A stretch of DNA of 64,000 bases, from contig CALVCS010000005.1 of NCBI GenBank assembly GCA_944326035.1, forward strand, positions 1-64,000. Reading direction: 5' to 3'. Positions 1 to 6,481 of this stretch are shown in pieces; within the stretch, counting starts at the first letter, position 1, and each line of letters starts with the position of its first letter. Made by a program: the position numbers and the translations under genes. This DNA comes from an uncultured Alistipes sp. (GTDB lineage: Bacteria; Bacteroidota; Bacteroidia; Bacteroidales; Rikenellaceae). Under the pieces are notes generated by a model, which saw only the letters and a program-made list of their open reading frames with translations, did no database searches and was not told the origin of the DNA.

Positions 1-101
1 CGGTTCACCACAACCCGGCTCTGACCTATCCGGCTGCCAGCATGACGCTGTTGATCCCGGATCAGGAAATGCAGACCAACAACCTGTGCGTTCAAAACTA
101 A
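1..101 (+). CDS. C-terminal end of a SusD/RagB-family outer-membrane lipoprotein (partial)
   Basis: Only the last 32 codons are in the window, read in the frame that starts at base 3 and ending at TAA 99-101. The readable end, with YPAASMTLL and then IPDQEMQTN...LCVQN at the stop, is the usual finish of SusD-like glycan-binding proteins, which commonly end with an IPxxEhxxNPxLxQN-type tail. In that family the protein is a surface lipoprotein that captures glycans for a SusC-type TonB-dependent channel, whose gene normally lies just upstream. This therefore looks like the end of a polysaccharide utilisation locus that starts outside the window. A strong terminator follows at 146. The family call rests on a short tail only. 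Confidence 0.7.
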   Translation, partial: VHHNPALTYPAASMTLLIPDQEMQTNNLCVQN

Positions 102-145
102 GGATCTGATTGCTAAGAGCAATTCACTGAATTAGTCCTCTTATC

Positions 146-179
146 CCAGGGCGGAACATCAGTTCCGCCCTGGTTTTTT
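146..179 (+). terminator. Rho-independent terminator after the SusD-like gene
   Basis: A perfect 12-bp stem (146-157 with 162-173), a four-base loop and a run of six T form a textbook intrinsic terminator 45 bases after the SusD-like stop codon. It separates that gene from the beta-helix gene at 516. Confidence 0.9.
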
Positions 180-515
180 ATGAGATTCGGCTCATGGGTG
201 AACTCTATGAGGAAAAGATTGATGAAGACGAGTAACCGCTTTTGCCCGGAAAATGGGAATGAACGGGTTGCTTTCCTGGCGGAACGGCACGCTTTTTTCG
301 ATTATTCCGTTAATTTTGTTTTTCAAAGCATAGCTGCTCTTTTTCAGAATTAAGTTTAACCGCTTATTATATCGTTTTGAAGTAAAATCTTACGACATCG
401 GGGAGGAGGTAGTAAAAACGATTCTGAAAAAGGAACAGAAAGTCGGACTCTTTCCAAATATGGGGAGACTGATAGCTTTGGAACAGCAGAGAATTTATTT
501 AATGTATATCGTTGT
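180..515 (+). other. AT-rich spacer with an open frame overlapping the next gene
   Basis: No recognised gene. From about 334 to 519 one frame stays open and ends in a TGA that overlaps the ATG of the beta-helix gene as ATGA. The only ATG-initiated part is 19 codons (460-519). I found no good TAnnTTTG box here. It may be a leader peptide, a decayed gene end or chance. Confidence 0.4.
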
Positions 516-2678
516 ATGAGATTCAGATTATTGGGTATAACCTTATTTTGTTTATGGGTCGGCTATGCAGGGGCCGCAGAACGGATTGTATGTGTAGGAA
601 AGTCGCGGGTCGGGGTTCCGAAAGGCGCACAGCTCGTTTCGACGTTGCAGAGAGGGATCGATTTGGCGGGTAAATACAAACGCCAGGGAGAGAATGTGAC
701 CTTATTGATTGCTGGCGGAGAGTATACCTTGGATGAAACCTTGGAGATGACCGAAAGTCAGTTGGGTACAGGCGACAGCCGTTTGGTGATCCGGCCGTTG
801 GATGCGCAACCCGTTGTTTTGCGAGGGGGGGTGTCGATCTCTCCGCGGTTGTTGGAAAAGGTGGCGTCAGATGAACCTCGTATCCGTCCCGAAGTTCGGG
901 ATAAGGTCTATAAAGTGGATCTGCGTAAAGCGGGCATTCAGGAAGTAGGTCCGCTTCGGAACTCTGGTTTTAGTCGTCCGGCCTTACCGGCCTGGACCGA
1001 GGTGTTTGTCAACGATCACGTACAACAACTTTCGAGGTGGCCGAATGATACGATGGCCTTGATGGGCAAGGTCCTCGAAACGGGGTCGATTCCCCGGAAT
1101 GGCGATCTGTCGAATAAAGGCGGGACGTTTGCCTATCTGGATGATCGTCCTTCGGAGTGGAAACACGGTATGCCGAAATGGATTGCCGGCTATTTTGCCC
1201 ACGGGTATGCCGATGATATGGTCCGTATCGCCTCGATCGATACCGTCCGTAAAACCATTACCCTGGACGAAGCGGTGATGTATGGTTTGATCTCGGGGTC
1301 GGATTTTAACCGTTGGTATGTGGTCAATTTGCCGGAAGAGATCGATCGCCCGGGCGAGTATTATATCGATGAAACGAATCTGGTGTTGTGGATCTATCCG
1401 TCGGAAGAGGTGCGGACTTTGTCGCTTTCGTTGCTGGCAGAGCCGATGATGGCCATCGAAGGGGTGAAAAATGTCGAAATTCAACAGCTCTCTTTTCGGG
1501 TCAGTCGAGGGATGGGCGTTTATATGGAACGCACCGAAGAGGTGGTCGTGAGAGGGTGTGAGTTTCGGAATTTGGGAGCTACGGCGATCTGTATCGGAAA
1601 GGGGGTCGAACCGGCGCCTCAGTATGTCCATACGTTTGTCGGAAAGGCTGTCTCCCGGATGATTGGGAGTCTGGCTCAGCATATCTATGTCGATACGGCT
1701 TTCGATCGCGAAGCCGGAAAGCGCAATGGAATCGTCGACTGTGTGATTCGGGATGTCGGGGCTGGAGGTATCAGTCTGGGTGGCGGGAATCGCAAAACAT
1801 TCGTCCCGGGTGAAAATTATGTGCAAAACTGTCGGATCAGTCGCTACAATCGGGTGGAACGCTCCTATCGTCCGGCCATTGCGATCATGGGGGTCGGGAA
1901 TCGTATCTCGCATTGCGAAATCTATGATGCTCCCTCTTCGGCCATTCTGTTGTATGGGAATGACCATCTGATCGAATACAATGATATTCATGATGTTTGT
2001 ACGGAGATTGACGACCTGGGGGCCGTGTATTATGGACGTGATCCGTCGGAACAGGGGAACCGCCTGATGTACAACTATGTACATCATCTCAGCGCCAAAC
2101 ATCGGGTGACGGGCTTCTATCACGACGACGGAGCCTGCGGCATGACGGCGATCGGAAACATTCTCTATAAAGCCGGATTACAGCCGGTCCTTTTGGGGGG
2201 AGGATCTGATAACTACTACGAGAACAATATCTTTATCGGAACGCCTTACGGGCTGTATGTCGACAATCGTTTGGAGAATTGGGCCGGGACGAAAGAGATT
2301 TTGGATCTGTATAAGAAACGGTTCGAAGCGGTGGATTATCAGACGGGCCCGTTCAAGGAGAAATATCCGAAAGCGGCTCATTATTTCGAAGAGGGGATTC
2401 AGACGCCGAAACGGAATACAGCTCGGAATAATCTCTTCTATGATATCAGCAAATTGCTGGTTTGTCCCGGGGAACGACCCTATGAACGGGCCTATATGGA
2501 GATGATCGGCAATTGGGTTACCTGGAGCGGTAAGGGTTTTGAGGAGCCTGGTTTTGTAGATGAGGTTGCCGAAAATTGGAACTTGAAACAGGATGCTGCT
2601 ATTTTCCGCAATATTCCGGGCTTTAAAGCGATTCCTTTTGATCAGATCGGATGTACCTTACCCAAGGAGGAAGAGTAG
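516..2678 (+). CDS. Secreted right-handed parallel beta-helix protein, GH141-like
   Basis: A 720-residue protein with a signal peptide (MRFRLL..., hydrophobic to about residue 20, AxA-like end at YAGAA). Residues ~40-110 resemble the first beta-helix turns of this group (LIAGGEYTLDETLEM, then VVLRGGVSI). A middle segment (~260-310) has the EYYIDETNLVLWIYPS signature that precedes the helix in Bacteroidetes beta-helix enzymes. Residues ~320-600 hold repeated coils (VEIQQLSF, VVVRGCEF, GIVDCVIRDVGAGGI, NRISHCEIYD). Family members act on plant or host glycans; GH141 contains an alpha-L-fucosidase for rhamnogalacturonan II and a xylanase, and this layout is similar, but I cannot fix the substrate. 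Context beside a SusD-like gene supports glycan breakdown. A convergent terminator lies at 2698. Confidence 0.75.
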   Translation: MRFRLLGITLFCLWVGYAGAAERIVCVGKSRVGVPKGAQLVSTLQRGIDLAGKYKRQGENVTLLIAGGEYTLDETLEMTESQLGTGDSRLVIRPLDAQPVVLRGGVSISPRLLEKVASDEPRIRPEVRDKVYKVDLRKAGIQEVGPLRNSGFSRPALPAWTEVFVNDHVQQLSRWPNDTMALMGKVLETGSIPRNGDLSNKGGTFAYLDDRPSEWKHGMPKWIAGYFAHGYADDMVRIASIDTVRKTITLDEAVMYGLISGSDFNRWYVVNLPEEIDRPGEYYIDETNLVLWIYPSEEVRTLSLSLLAEPMMAIEGVKNVEIQQLSFRVSRGMGVYMERTEEVVVRGCEFRNLGATAICIGKGVEPAPQYVHTFVGKAVSRMIGSLAQHIYVDTAFDREAGKRNGIVDCVIRDVGAGGISLGGGNRKTFVPGENYVQNCRISRYNRVERSYRPAIAIMGVGNRISHCEIYDAPSSAILLYGNDHLIEYNDIHDVCTEIDDLGAVYYGRDPSEQGNRLMYNYVHHLSAKHRVTGFYHDDGACGMTAIGNILYKAGLQPVLLGGGSDNYYENNIFIGTPYGLYVDNRLENWAGTKEILDLYKKRFEAVDYQTGPFKEKYPKAAHYFEEGIQTPKRNTARNNLFYDISKLLVCPGERPYERAYMEMIGNWVTWSGKGFEEPGFVDEVAENWNLKQDAAIFRNIPGFKAIPFDQIGCTLPKEEE

Positions 2679-2697
2679 CTCAGATCTGCTAAAAAAC

Positions 2698-2729
2698 AAC
2701 AAAGCCACTCCCCGCGGAGTGGCTTTGTT
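2698..2729. terminator. Bidirectional terminator between convergent genes
   Basis: Perfect 14-bp inverted repeat (2698-2711 with 2716-2729) around a CCCG loop. An A-rich run lies on its left and TTATAG on its right. It sits between the plus-strand beta-helix gene and the minus-strand histone-like gene and can serve both. Confidence 0.85.
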
Positions 2730-2747
2730 ATAGAAGAAAACCTCTAC

Positions 2748-2924
2748 TTACTTTTTCGAAGCTTCTACGGAAACTTTACGAAAATCTTTGAGCAACTTGC
2801 TCAGTTCGAGCGCAGCTTTGCGGGCACGGGTACCGGCAGCTTTGTTGTTCTTTTCGATTTGAGCCGTTGCGTTTTCGGTGAAGGCCGCAATCTGCTCGTT
2901 GATTTGAGACATTAACTTTTGCAT
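2748..2924 (-). CDS. Histone H1-like (Hc1-type) small basic protein
   Basis: A 58-residue Lys-rich protein starting MQKLMSQINEQ and ending RKVSVEASKK, with the core NNKAAGTRARKAALELSKLL. This is the small histone H1-like family widely conserved in Bacteroidales, thought to coat or condense DNA; its role in these bacteria is not well established. The open frame runs 21 codons further upstream, but the added residues do not resemble the family, and 58-60 residues is the usual length, so I start at the ATG ending at 2924. A second ATG lies five codons in. It is monocistronic, ending at the bidirectional terminator. Confidence 0.85.
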   Translation of the reverse strand: MQKLMSQINEQIAAFTENATAQIEKNNKAAGTRARKAALELSKLLKDFRKVSVEASKK

Positions 2925-3054
2925 AGTATCTGTTGTTGGTGAATAAATGAACTGACCAAAATTAAACACCTTTTCCAAAAGTTCCAAATAATTGGGTTCT
3001 TTTCTGCGTAAATCCGTGTCACAGAATCGGTTTTCGGTGTGAAAGGACGTTTTT

Positions 3055-3816
3055 TTACAATCCGCCCCCGCTTTTGCGGCTGAAAAGTTCGTGCGCCGAA
3101 ACCGCCAAAGTCGCGATGCTGATACGACAGGTCGGGGCCTTTTCGAGCAGGGCTTCGGCGGCTGCCACGAGCGTAGCGCCGGTTGTCAGGACATCGTCGA
3201 CCAACAACACATGGCAGTCGGTTAAACGGTCGGGGTGATGAACCGAAAAAATCCCCTGTACATTTTCCCAGCGGTCGTTGCGGTGATGGGTCGATGCTTG
3301 GGAGGGGTTGTGAATATGTCGTTTGAGGCACCGTTTTTCGACCGGGATCCCCAAACAGTTTCCGATGCCTTCGGCCAGGTATTCGGCCTGGTTGTAGCCG
3401 CGCAGCAATCGGCGGCGGAAGTGGAGTGGAATGGGGATGATCAGATCGAGGTTTCGGTAGCGCTCTTCGGTGCGGAGCGTTTCGCCCAGGAGCGATCCTA
3501 ACTCCAAGCTGATACGCCATTGGCCGGCATATTTAAAGGAGTGGATCATGGTTCGATATTGGCTTCCGCGCGTGAAGAAGAGCAGGGACGAGGCTTCGAC
3601 GACGGGAATCAATCCGCCGAATTTTTGAAAGACCGGGTTGTCGTGTGAGTGGGCATAGCCTGTCAGGGGCATATCCCACCGGCAATGGGGACAGAGGAGA
3701 TGGGCCCCTTCGGGGAGGGGACCTCCGCAAGCGGCACAACGCTCCGGAAAGAACAGATGCAATAATGCAGCGAACGGATTTTCCATAAGACCACGAATCT
3801 GCAGCGGGAGGGGCAT
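3055..3816 (-). CDS. ComF-family phosphoribosyltransferase-like protein
   Basis: A 253-residue ComF-family protein. It has an N-terminal zinc-ribbon-like region (CAACGGPLPEG...CPHC), the family segment YRTMIHSFKYAGQW, then a type I phosphoribosyltransferase fold with IIPIPLHFRRRLLRGYNQAE and the PRPP-binding motif VLLVDDVLTTGATL near the C-terminus. ComF proteins support DNA uptake and recombination in some species; in Bacteroidales the role is unproven. The start is chosen at the ATG ending at 3816 because GGAGG lies five bases before it, and because the promoter box at 3843-3850 rules out the longer frame that extends to 3924. A slightly earlier in-frame ATG ends at 3828. Confidence 0.88.
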   Translation of the reverse strand: MPLPLQIRGLMENPFAALLHLFFPERCAACGGPLPEGAHLLCPHCRWDMPLTGYAHSHDNPVFQKFGGLIPVVEASSLLFFTRGSQYRTMIHSFKYAGQWRISLELGSLLGETLRTEERYRNLDLIIPIPLHFRRRLLRGYNQAEYLAEGIGNCLGIPVEKRCLKRHIHNPSQASTHHRNDRWENVQGIFSVHHPDRLTDCHVLLVDDVLTTGATLVAAAEALLEKAPTCRISIATLAVSAHELFSRKSGGGL

Positions 3817-3842
3817 GGTTGCCTCCATCGCTCTGTATGATT

Positions 3843-3850
3843 CAAAGATA
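3843..3850 (-). promoter_or_regulatory. -7 promoter box (TATCTTTG) for comF-family gene
   Basis: Minus-strand TATCTTTG matches the Bacteroidetes TAnnTTTG box and lies about 27 bases before the chosen ATG. It excludes the upstream part of the open reading frame from the coding region. Confidence 0.75.
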
Positions 3851-3930
3851 CGCAAAAACAGCGGATTACGAAAGCGCCTCTCTCTTGACGCGACAGAAGG
3901 CTTGCGTGAAGGGCTCTGCAACAAGCAGAG

Positions 3931-4006
3931 AGGTCTGGAAGGTCCGGGCAGTCCTGGAGATTCGGGCGGTAGGAAAGTCCGAGAGGTTCGGGCGGTTCAG
4001 GAAGGA
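3931..4006. repeat. Degenerate 9-base tandem repeat
   Basis: About eight consecutive units read as variants of aggTtCgGG on the plus strand (aggtctgga, aggtccggg, cagtcctgg, agattcggg, cggtaggaa and so on, one unit 8 bases). It lies between the comF promoter and the reverse rubrerythrin terminator, in non-coding sequence. See findings. Confidence 0.7.
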
Positions 4007-4023
4007 ATTTGGGGCGTATCTTA

Positions 4024-4057
4024 AAAAAGCAGAGGGAACACTTTCGTGCTCCCTCTT
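4024..4057 (-). terminator. Terminator of the perR-rubrerythrin operon
   Basis: An 11-bp stem (4031-4041 with 4046-4056, one G-U pair when read on the minus strand) around a TTTC/GAAA loop, followed on the minus strand by a T-run. It lies about 26 bases after the rubrerythrin stop. Confidence 0.8.
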
Positions 4058-4082
4058 TTGGATTAAGCAATCAGGTGAATGC

Positions 4083-4640
4083 TTAGTCTTTGAAATAGCG
4101 GTTCCACAGACCCTGGAATCCGGCACCGTGACGAGCTTCGTCTTTGCACATTTCGTGAACGGTGTCGTGGATAGCGTCCAGGTTGAGTTGTTTGGCCCGC
4201 GTAGCAATCCGTTTTTTGTCTTCGCAAGCGCCGCATTCGGCTTCCATACGAGCTTTAACGTTGGTTTTGGTATCCCATACCACTTCGCCCAGCAGTTCGG
4301 CGAATTTGGCAGCGTGTTCGGCTTCTTCCCAAGCGTAGCGTTTGAAAGCTTCCGCGATTTCAGGATACCCTTCGCGGTCGGCCTGGCGGCTCATGGCCAG
4401 GTACATCCCTACTTCGGTGCATTCCCCGTTGAAGTGGGCTTTCAGGCCATCGAGCACTTCAGCGTCTACACCCTTAGCGACACCCAGACGGTGTTCGTCG
4501 GCCCAAACCATGGCGCCGGCTGCAGGTTCTACATATTCTTTGAATTTCGATCTGGGTTGTTTGCACTGGGGGCAAAATTCGGGAGCTTCTTCCCCTTCGT
4601 AGATGTAACCGCAAACGGTGCAGATAAATTTCTTTTTCAT
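4083..4640 (-). CDS. Reverse rubrerythrin (peroxide/oxygen detoxification)
   Basis: A 185-residue protein with an N-terminal rubredoxin domain (CTVCGY at Cys7/Cys10 and CPQC at Cys23/Cys26) followed by a ferritin-like diiron domain ([49 protein letters not shown]). Having the rubredoxin domain first is the order of reverse rubrerythrins, which reduce hydrogen peroxide and oxygen with NAD(P)H-derived electrons in anaerobes. It follows the PerR-type regulator by 24 bases with no promoter or terminator between, so the two are likely one operon, induced by peroxide when the regulator leaves the operators at 5092-5123. Confidence 0.93.
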   Translation of the reverse strand: MKKKFICTVCGYIYEGEEAPEFCPQCKQPRSKFKEYVEPAAGAMVWADEHRLGVAKGVDAEVLDGLKAHFNGECTEVGMYLAMSRQADREGYPEIAEAFKRYAWEEAEHAAKFAELLGEVVWDTKTNVKARMEAECGACEDKKRIATRAKQLNLDAIHDTVHEMCKDEARHGAGFQGLWNRYFKD

Positions 4641-4664
4641 GACAGTAAATAATTAAGTAAGGTT

Positions 4665-5084
4665 TTATTGTTTGTTTTCTTGTGAGCAATGGGCGCAAGT
4701 GCCTCGATAGTAGAGTTGAGCCGAGTTAACCCGGTGTTCTTTGGGATAAAGGGCTTCGGGCAGGGTCTTCAGCGGTACATCGTACAGCGTCCCGCAATGG
4801 TCGCACAGAAAGTGTCCGTGCAGAGAGATGTCACCGTCGTAGCGCGAAAATCGCGGATCGATGGTGAGGTGGATCACTGCTCCCCGAGCCACCAGCAACT
4901 CCAGGGTGTTATAGACGGTGGTGCGAGATAAGGTCGGCATTTCAGGTGCGAGAGCCTGGTAGATCTCTTCGGCCGTCGGGTGGGTCCGGTGGTGGAGCAG
5001 GTAGTTCATCACCGCGATACGTTGCACCGAGGGACGAATGCCGTATTCGTTCAGGTAAGCACGTGTATCGGGGGTGGCGTTCAT
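4665..5084 (-). CDS. PerR-type peroxide-sensing Fur-family repressor
   Basis: A 139-residue Fur-family protein. Residues ~20-85 form the winged helix (PTAEEIYQALAPEMPTLSRTTVYNTLELL). The C-terminal part holds the regulatory metal site (RYDGDISLHGH) and two zinc CxxC pairs (CDHC, CAHC). The Asp in RYD, the HxH and the Asp in LYDVP align with PerR metal ligands known from Bacillus, so it probably senses peroxide rather than iron. The start is the ATG ending at 5084: it lies between the promoter/operator and the conserved region, while the open frame upstream runs through the promoter and a terminator and does not resemble the family. Rubrerythrin is co-transcribed. Confidence 0.92.
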   Translation of the reverse strand: MNATPDTRAYLNEYGIRPSVQRIAVMNYLLHHRTHPTAEEIYQALAPEMPTLSRTTVYNTLELLVARGAVIHLTIDPRFSRYDGDISLHGHFLCDHCGTLYDVPLKTLPEALYPKEHRVNSAQLYYRGTCAHCSQENKQ

Positions 5085-5091
5085 TTTTTTT

Positions 5092-5123
5092 TTGTAATGA
5101 TTACAACTTTGTAACGATTGCAA
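5092..5123. promoter_or_regulatory. Tandem PerR-box-like operators
   Basis: TTGTAATGATTACAA (5092-5106) is a perfect 7-1-7 inverted repeat, very close to the PerR consensus TTATAATnATTATAA. A second copy (5109-5123) has five of seven arm pairs. The second overlaps the -7 box, the first covers the transcription start, as expected for an autorepressor. Confidence 0.8.
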
Positions 5124-5128
5124 AAGTA
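5121..5128 (-). promoter_or_regulatory. -7 promoter box (TACTTTTG) for perR-rubrerythrin
   Basis: Minus-strand TACTTTTG fits TAnnTTTG, 36 bases before the ATG, overlapped by the second PerR-like operator. Confidence 0.75.
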
Positions 5129-5161
5129 GAAAAGATTTAATGAACGCCCAAATTTTTGGCC

Positions 5162-5192
5162 AAAAAAAGCGATCCATCGGATCGCTTTTTTT
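5162..5192 (-). terminator. Terminator after the YitT gene
   Basis: A 7-bp stem (5169-5175 with 5179-5185) with a three-base loop, flanked by seven A on one side and seven T on the other, so it can work in both directions. It lies between the YitT stop codon and the perR promoter. Confidence 0.85.
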
Positions 5193-5323
5193 ATAAGTGT
5201 TTTTCAATCAGAGCGAAACGGAGGTTGTTCCGTCAGGTATTTTGGTGGGAAATCTGTGCCCTTGGGCGGCGAAACAACCGATATTAAGATTTCAAGAACC
5301 TATAACTCGACGCCTGGTTAACC

Positions 5324-6217
5324 TTATTTTTTCAGTGCTTCGAACCCGAGCCCGTATACGCCCATGACGCTGCCGAAGGTCATAAACGCATGGGGATCGA
5401 CCTCTTTAATCACTTTAAAGATCATGTTGGATTCGTTTTTCCGACAGACGACCATCACCAGTTTGGTCGGTTTTTTACTATACCATCCCATACCATCGAT
5501 CAGGGTAACGCCGCGGTGCATGGTGTCGTAGATACGGGCGGCGATCTCTTCGTAGTGTTGGGAGACGATCAGGATCTGGGTGGATTGACGGTTCCCGGCC
5601 ATGACGGCGTCGATGGTATACCCGAAGGTGGCGACCATGACGAACCCATAGATGGCGGTACTGATATCCTTGAAGATGAAGATCGAACACCCGATCGTGA
5701 TCATATCGATGGTCATCAATATTTTACCGTAACTGATCGTTTTGTACTTATTGATGATCATGGCAATGATATCCATTCCTCCGGAGTTTCCGCCCTGCAT
5801 GAAGCAGATACTTACCCCGATACCGGCCACGGCTCCCCCCAGGATAACGGAGAGCAATTTTTCTTGGGAGAGGCCCAGGAGGTTTTCGGGGACGATTTCC
5901 TGGAAGACGCCCAAAGCGGCAGAGAGGAATAGAATGGCATACAGGGTTTTGGCGCCGACTTTCAGTCCGACCAGCCAGGACCCTAAAGCCACGAAGATAC
6001 CGTTGATCACCAGAAAGGAGACGCCCAGCGGGATCCCTCCGTTGTCGCCTCCGGTGGCATAGTAGATCAGCAGACCCACCCCGTTCACGCCACCCCCCAT
6101 CACTTTGGCGGGGAGCAGGATACAGGTCCATGCGAAGGCATACAAGATAAGGCCGAAGGAGATCAGAAAATATTCCTTGAGCGTTTGTAGGATTTGAGAT
6201 TTAGTAAGGAGTTTCAT
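5324..6217 (-). CDS. YitT family membrane protein (DUF161 + DUF2179)
   Basis: A 297-residue inner-membrane protein. Residues ~15-215 hold about five to six hydrophobic segments with the family motifs AKVMGGGVNGVGLLIYY and FMQGGNSGGMDIIAM. Residues ~225-295 form the soluble DUF2179 domain (HRGVTLIDGMGWYSKKPTKLVMVVCRKNE...VDPHAF). YitT-family proteins are conserved and poorly characterised; a transport role is assumed. A minus-strand TTTCTTTG with TTGAC about 17 bases further up resembles a promoter just before the ATG. It is a single gene with its own terminator. Confidence 0.92.
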   Translation of the reverse strand: MKLLTKSQILQTLKEYFLISFGLILYAFAWTCILLPAKVMGGGVNGVGLLIYYATGGDNGGIPLGVSFLVINGIFVALGSWLVGLKVGAKTLYAILFLSAALGVFQEIVPENLLGLSQEKLLSVILGGAVAGIGVSICFMQGGNSGGMDIIAMIINKYKTISYGKILMTIDMITIGCSIFIFKDISTAIYGFVMVATFGYTIDAVMAGNRQSTQILIVSQHYEEIAARIYDTMHRGVTLIDGMGWYSKKPTKLVMVVCRKNESNMIFKVIKEVDPHAFMTFGSVMGVYGLGFEALKK

Positions 6218-6446
6218 ACTGTTAAAAATAGCAAAGAAATGGTAAATATTGTCAATAAATTTTGATTTTTTTGATACAATCGCTCAAAAAATCTTGAAAT
6301 GAAGTTTTAAATGCGTTTTTTGGGGATGGAATTCGGAAATTCAGGTCGTTTGGGACTGTGAAATCCTCGAAAAGGGAGGAATGAAAAGAGAAGAGGTCGT
6401 CTTTCCGAAACAGGGAGAGGGCCCGCAGCCGTATCCTAAAAATCGT

Positions 6447-6454
6447 TACCTTTG
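6447..6454 (+). promoter_or_regulatory. -7 promoter box (TACCTTTG) for priA
   Basis: Perfect TAnnTTTG match 27 bases before the priA ATG. The open frame begins at a TTG inside this box, so the first codons of that frame are not coding. Confidence 0.75.
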
Positions 6455-6481
6455 TTCAATGTCTGGAATGATCGGAGAGAA

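Noticed and set aside
984..2123. 379-codon minus-strand frame opposite the beta-helix gene
   Set aside because: Antisense shadow without features.
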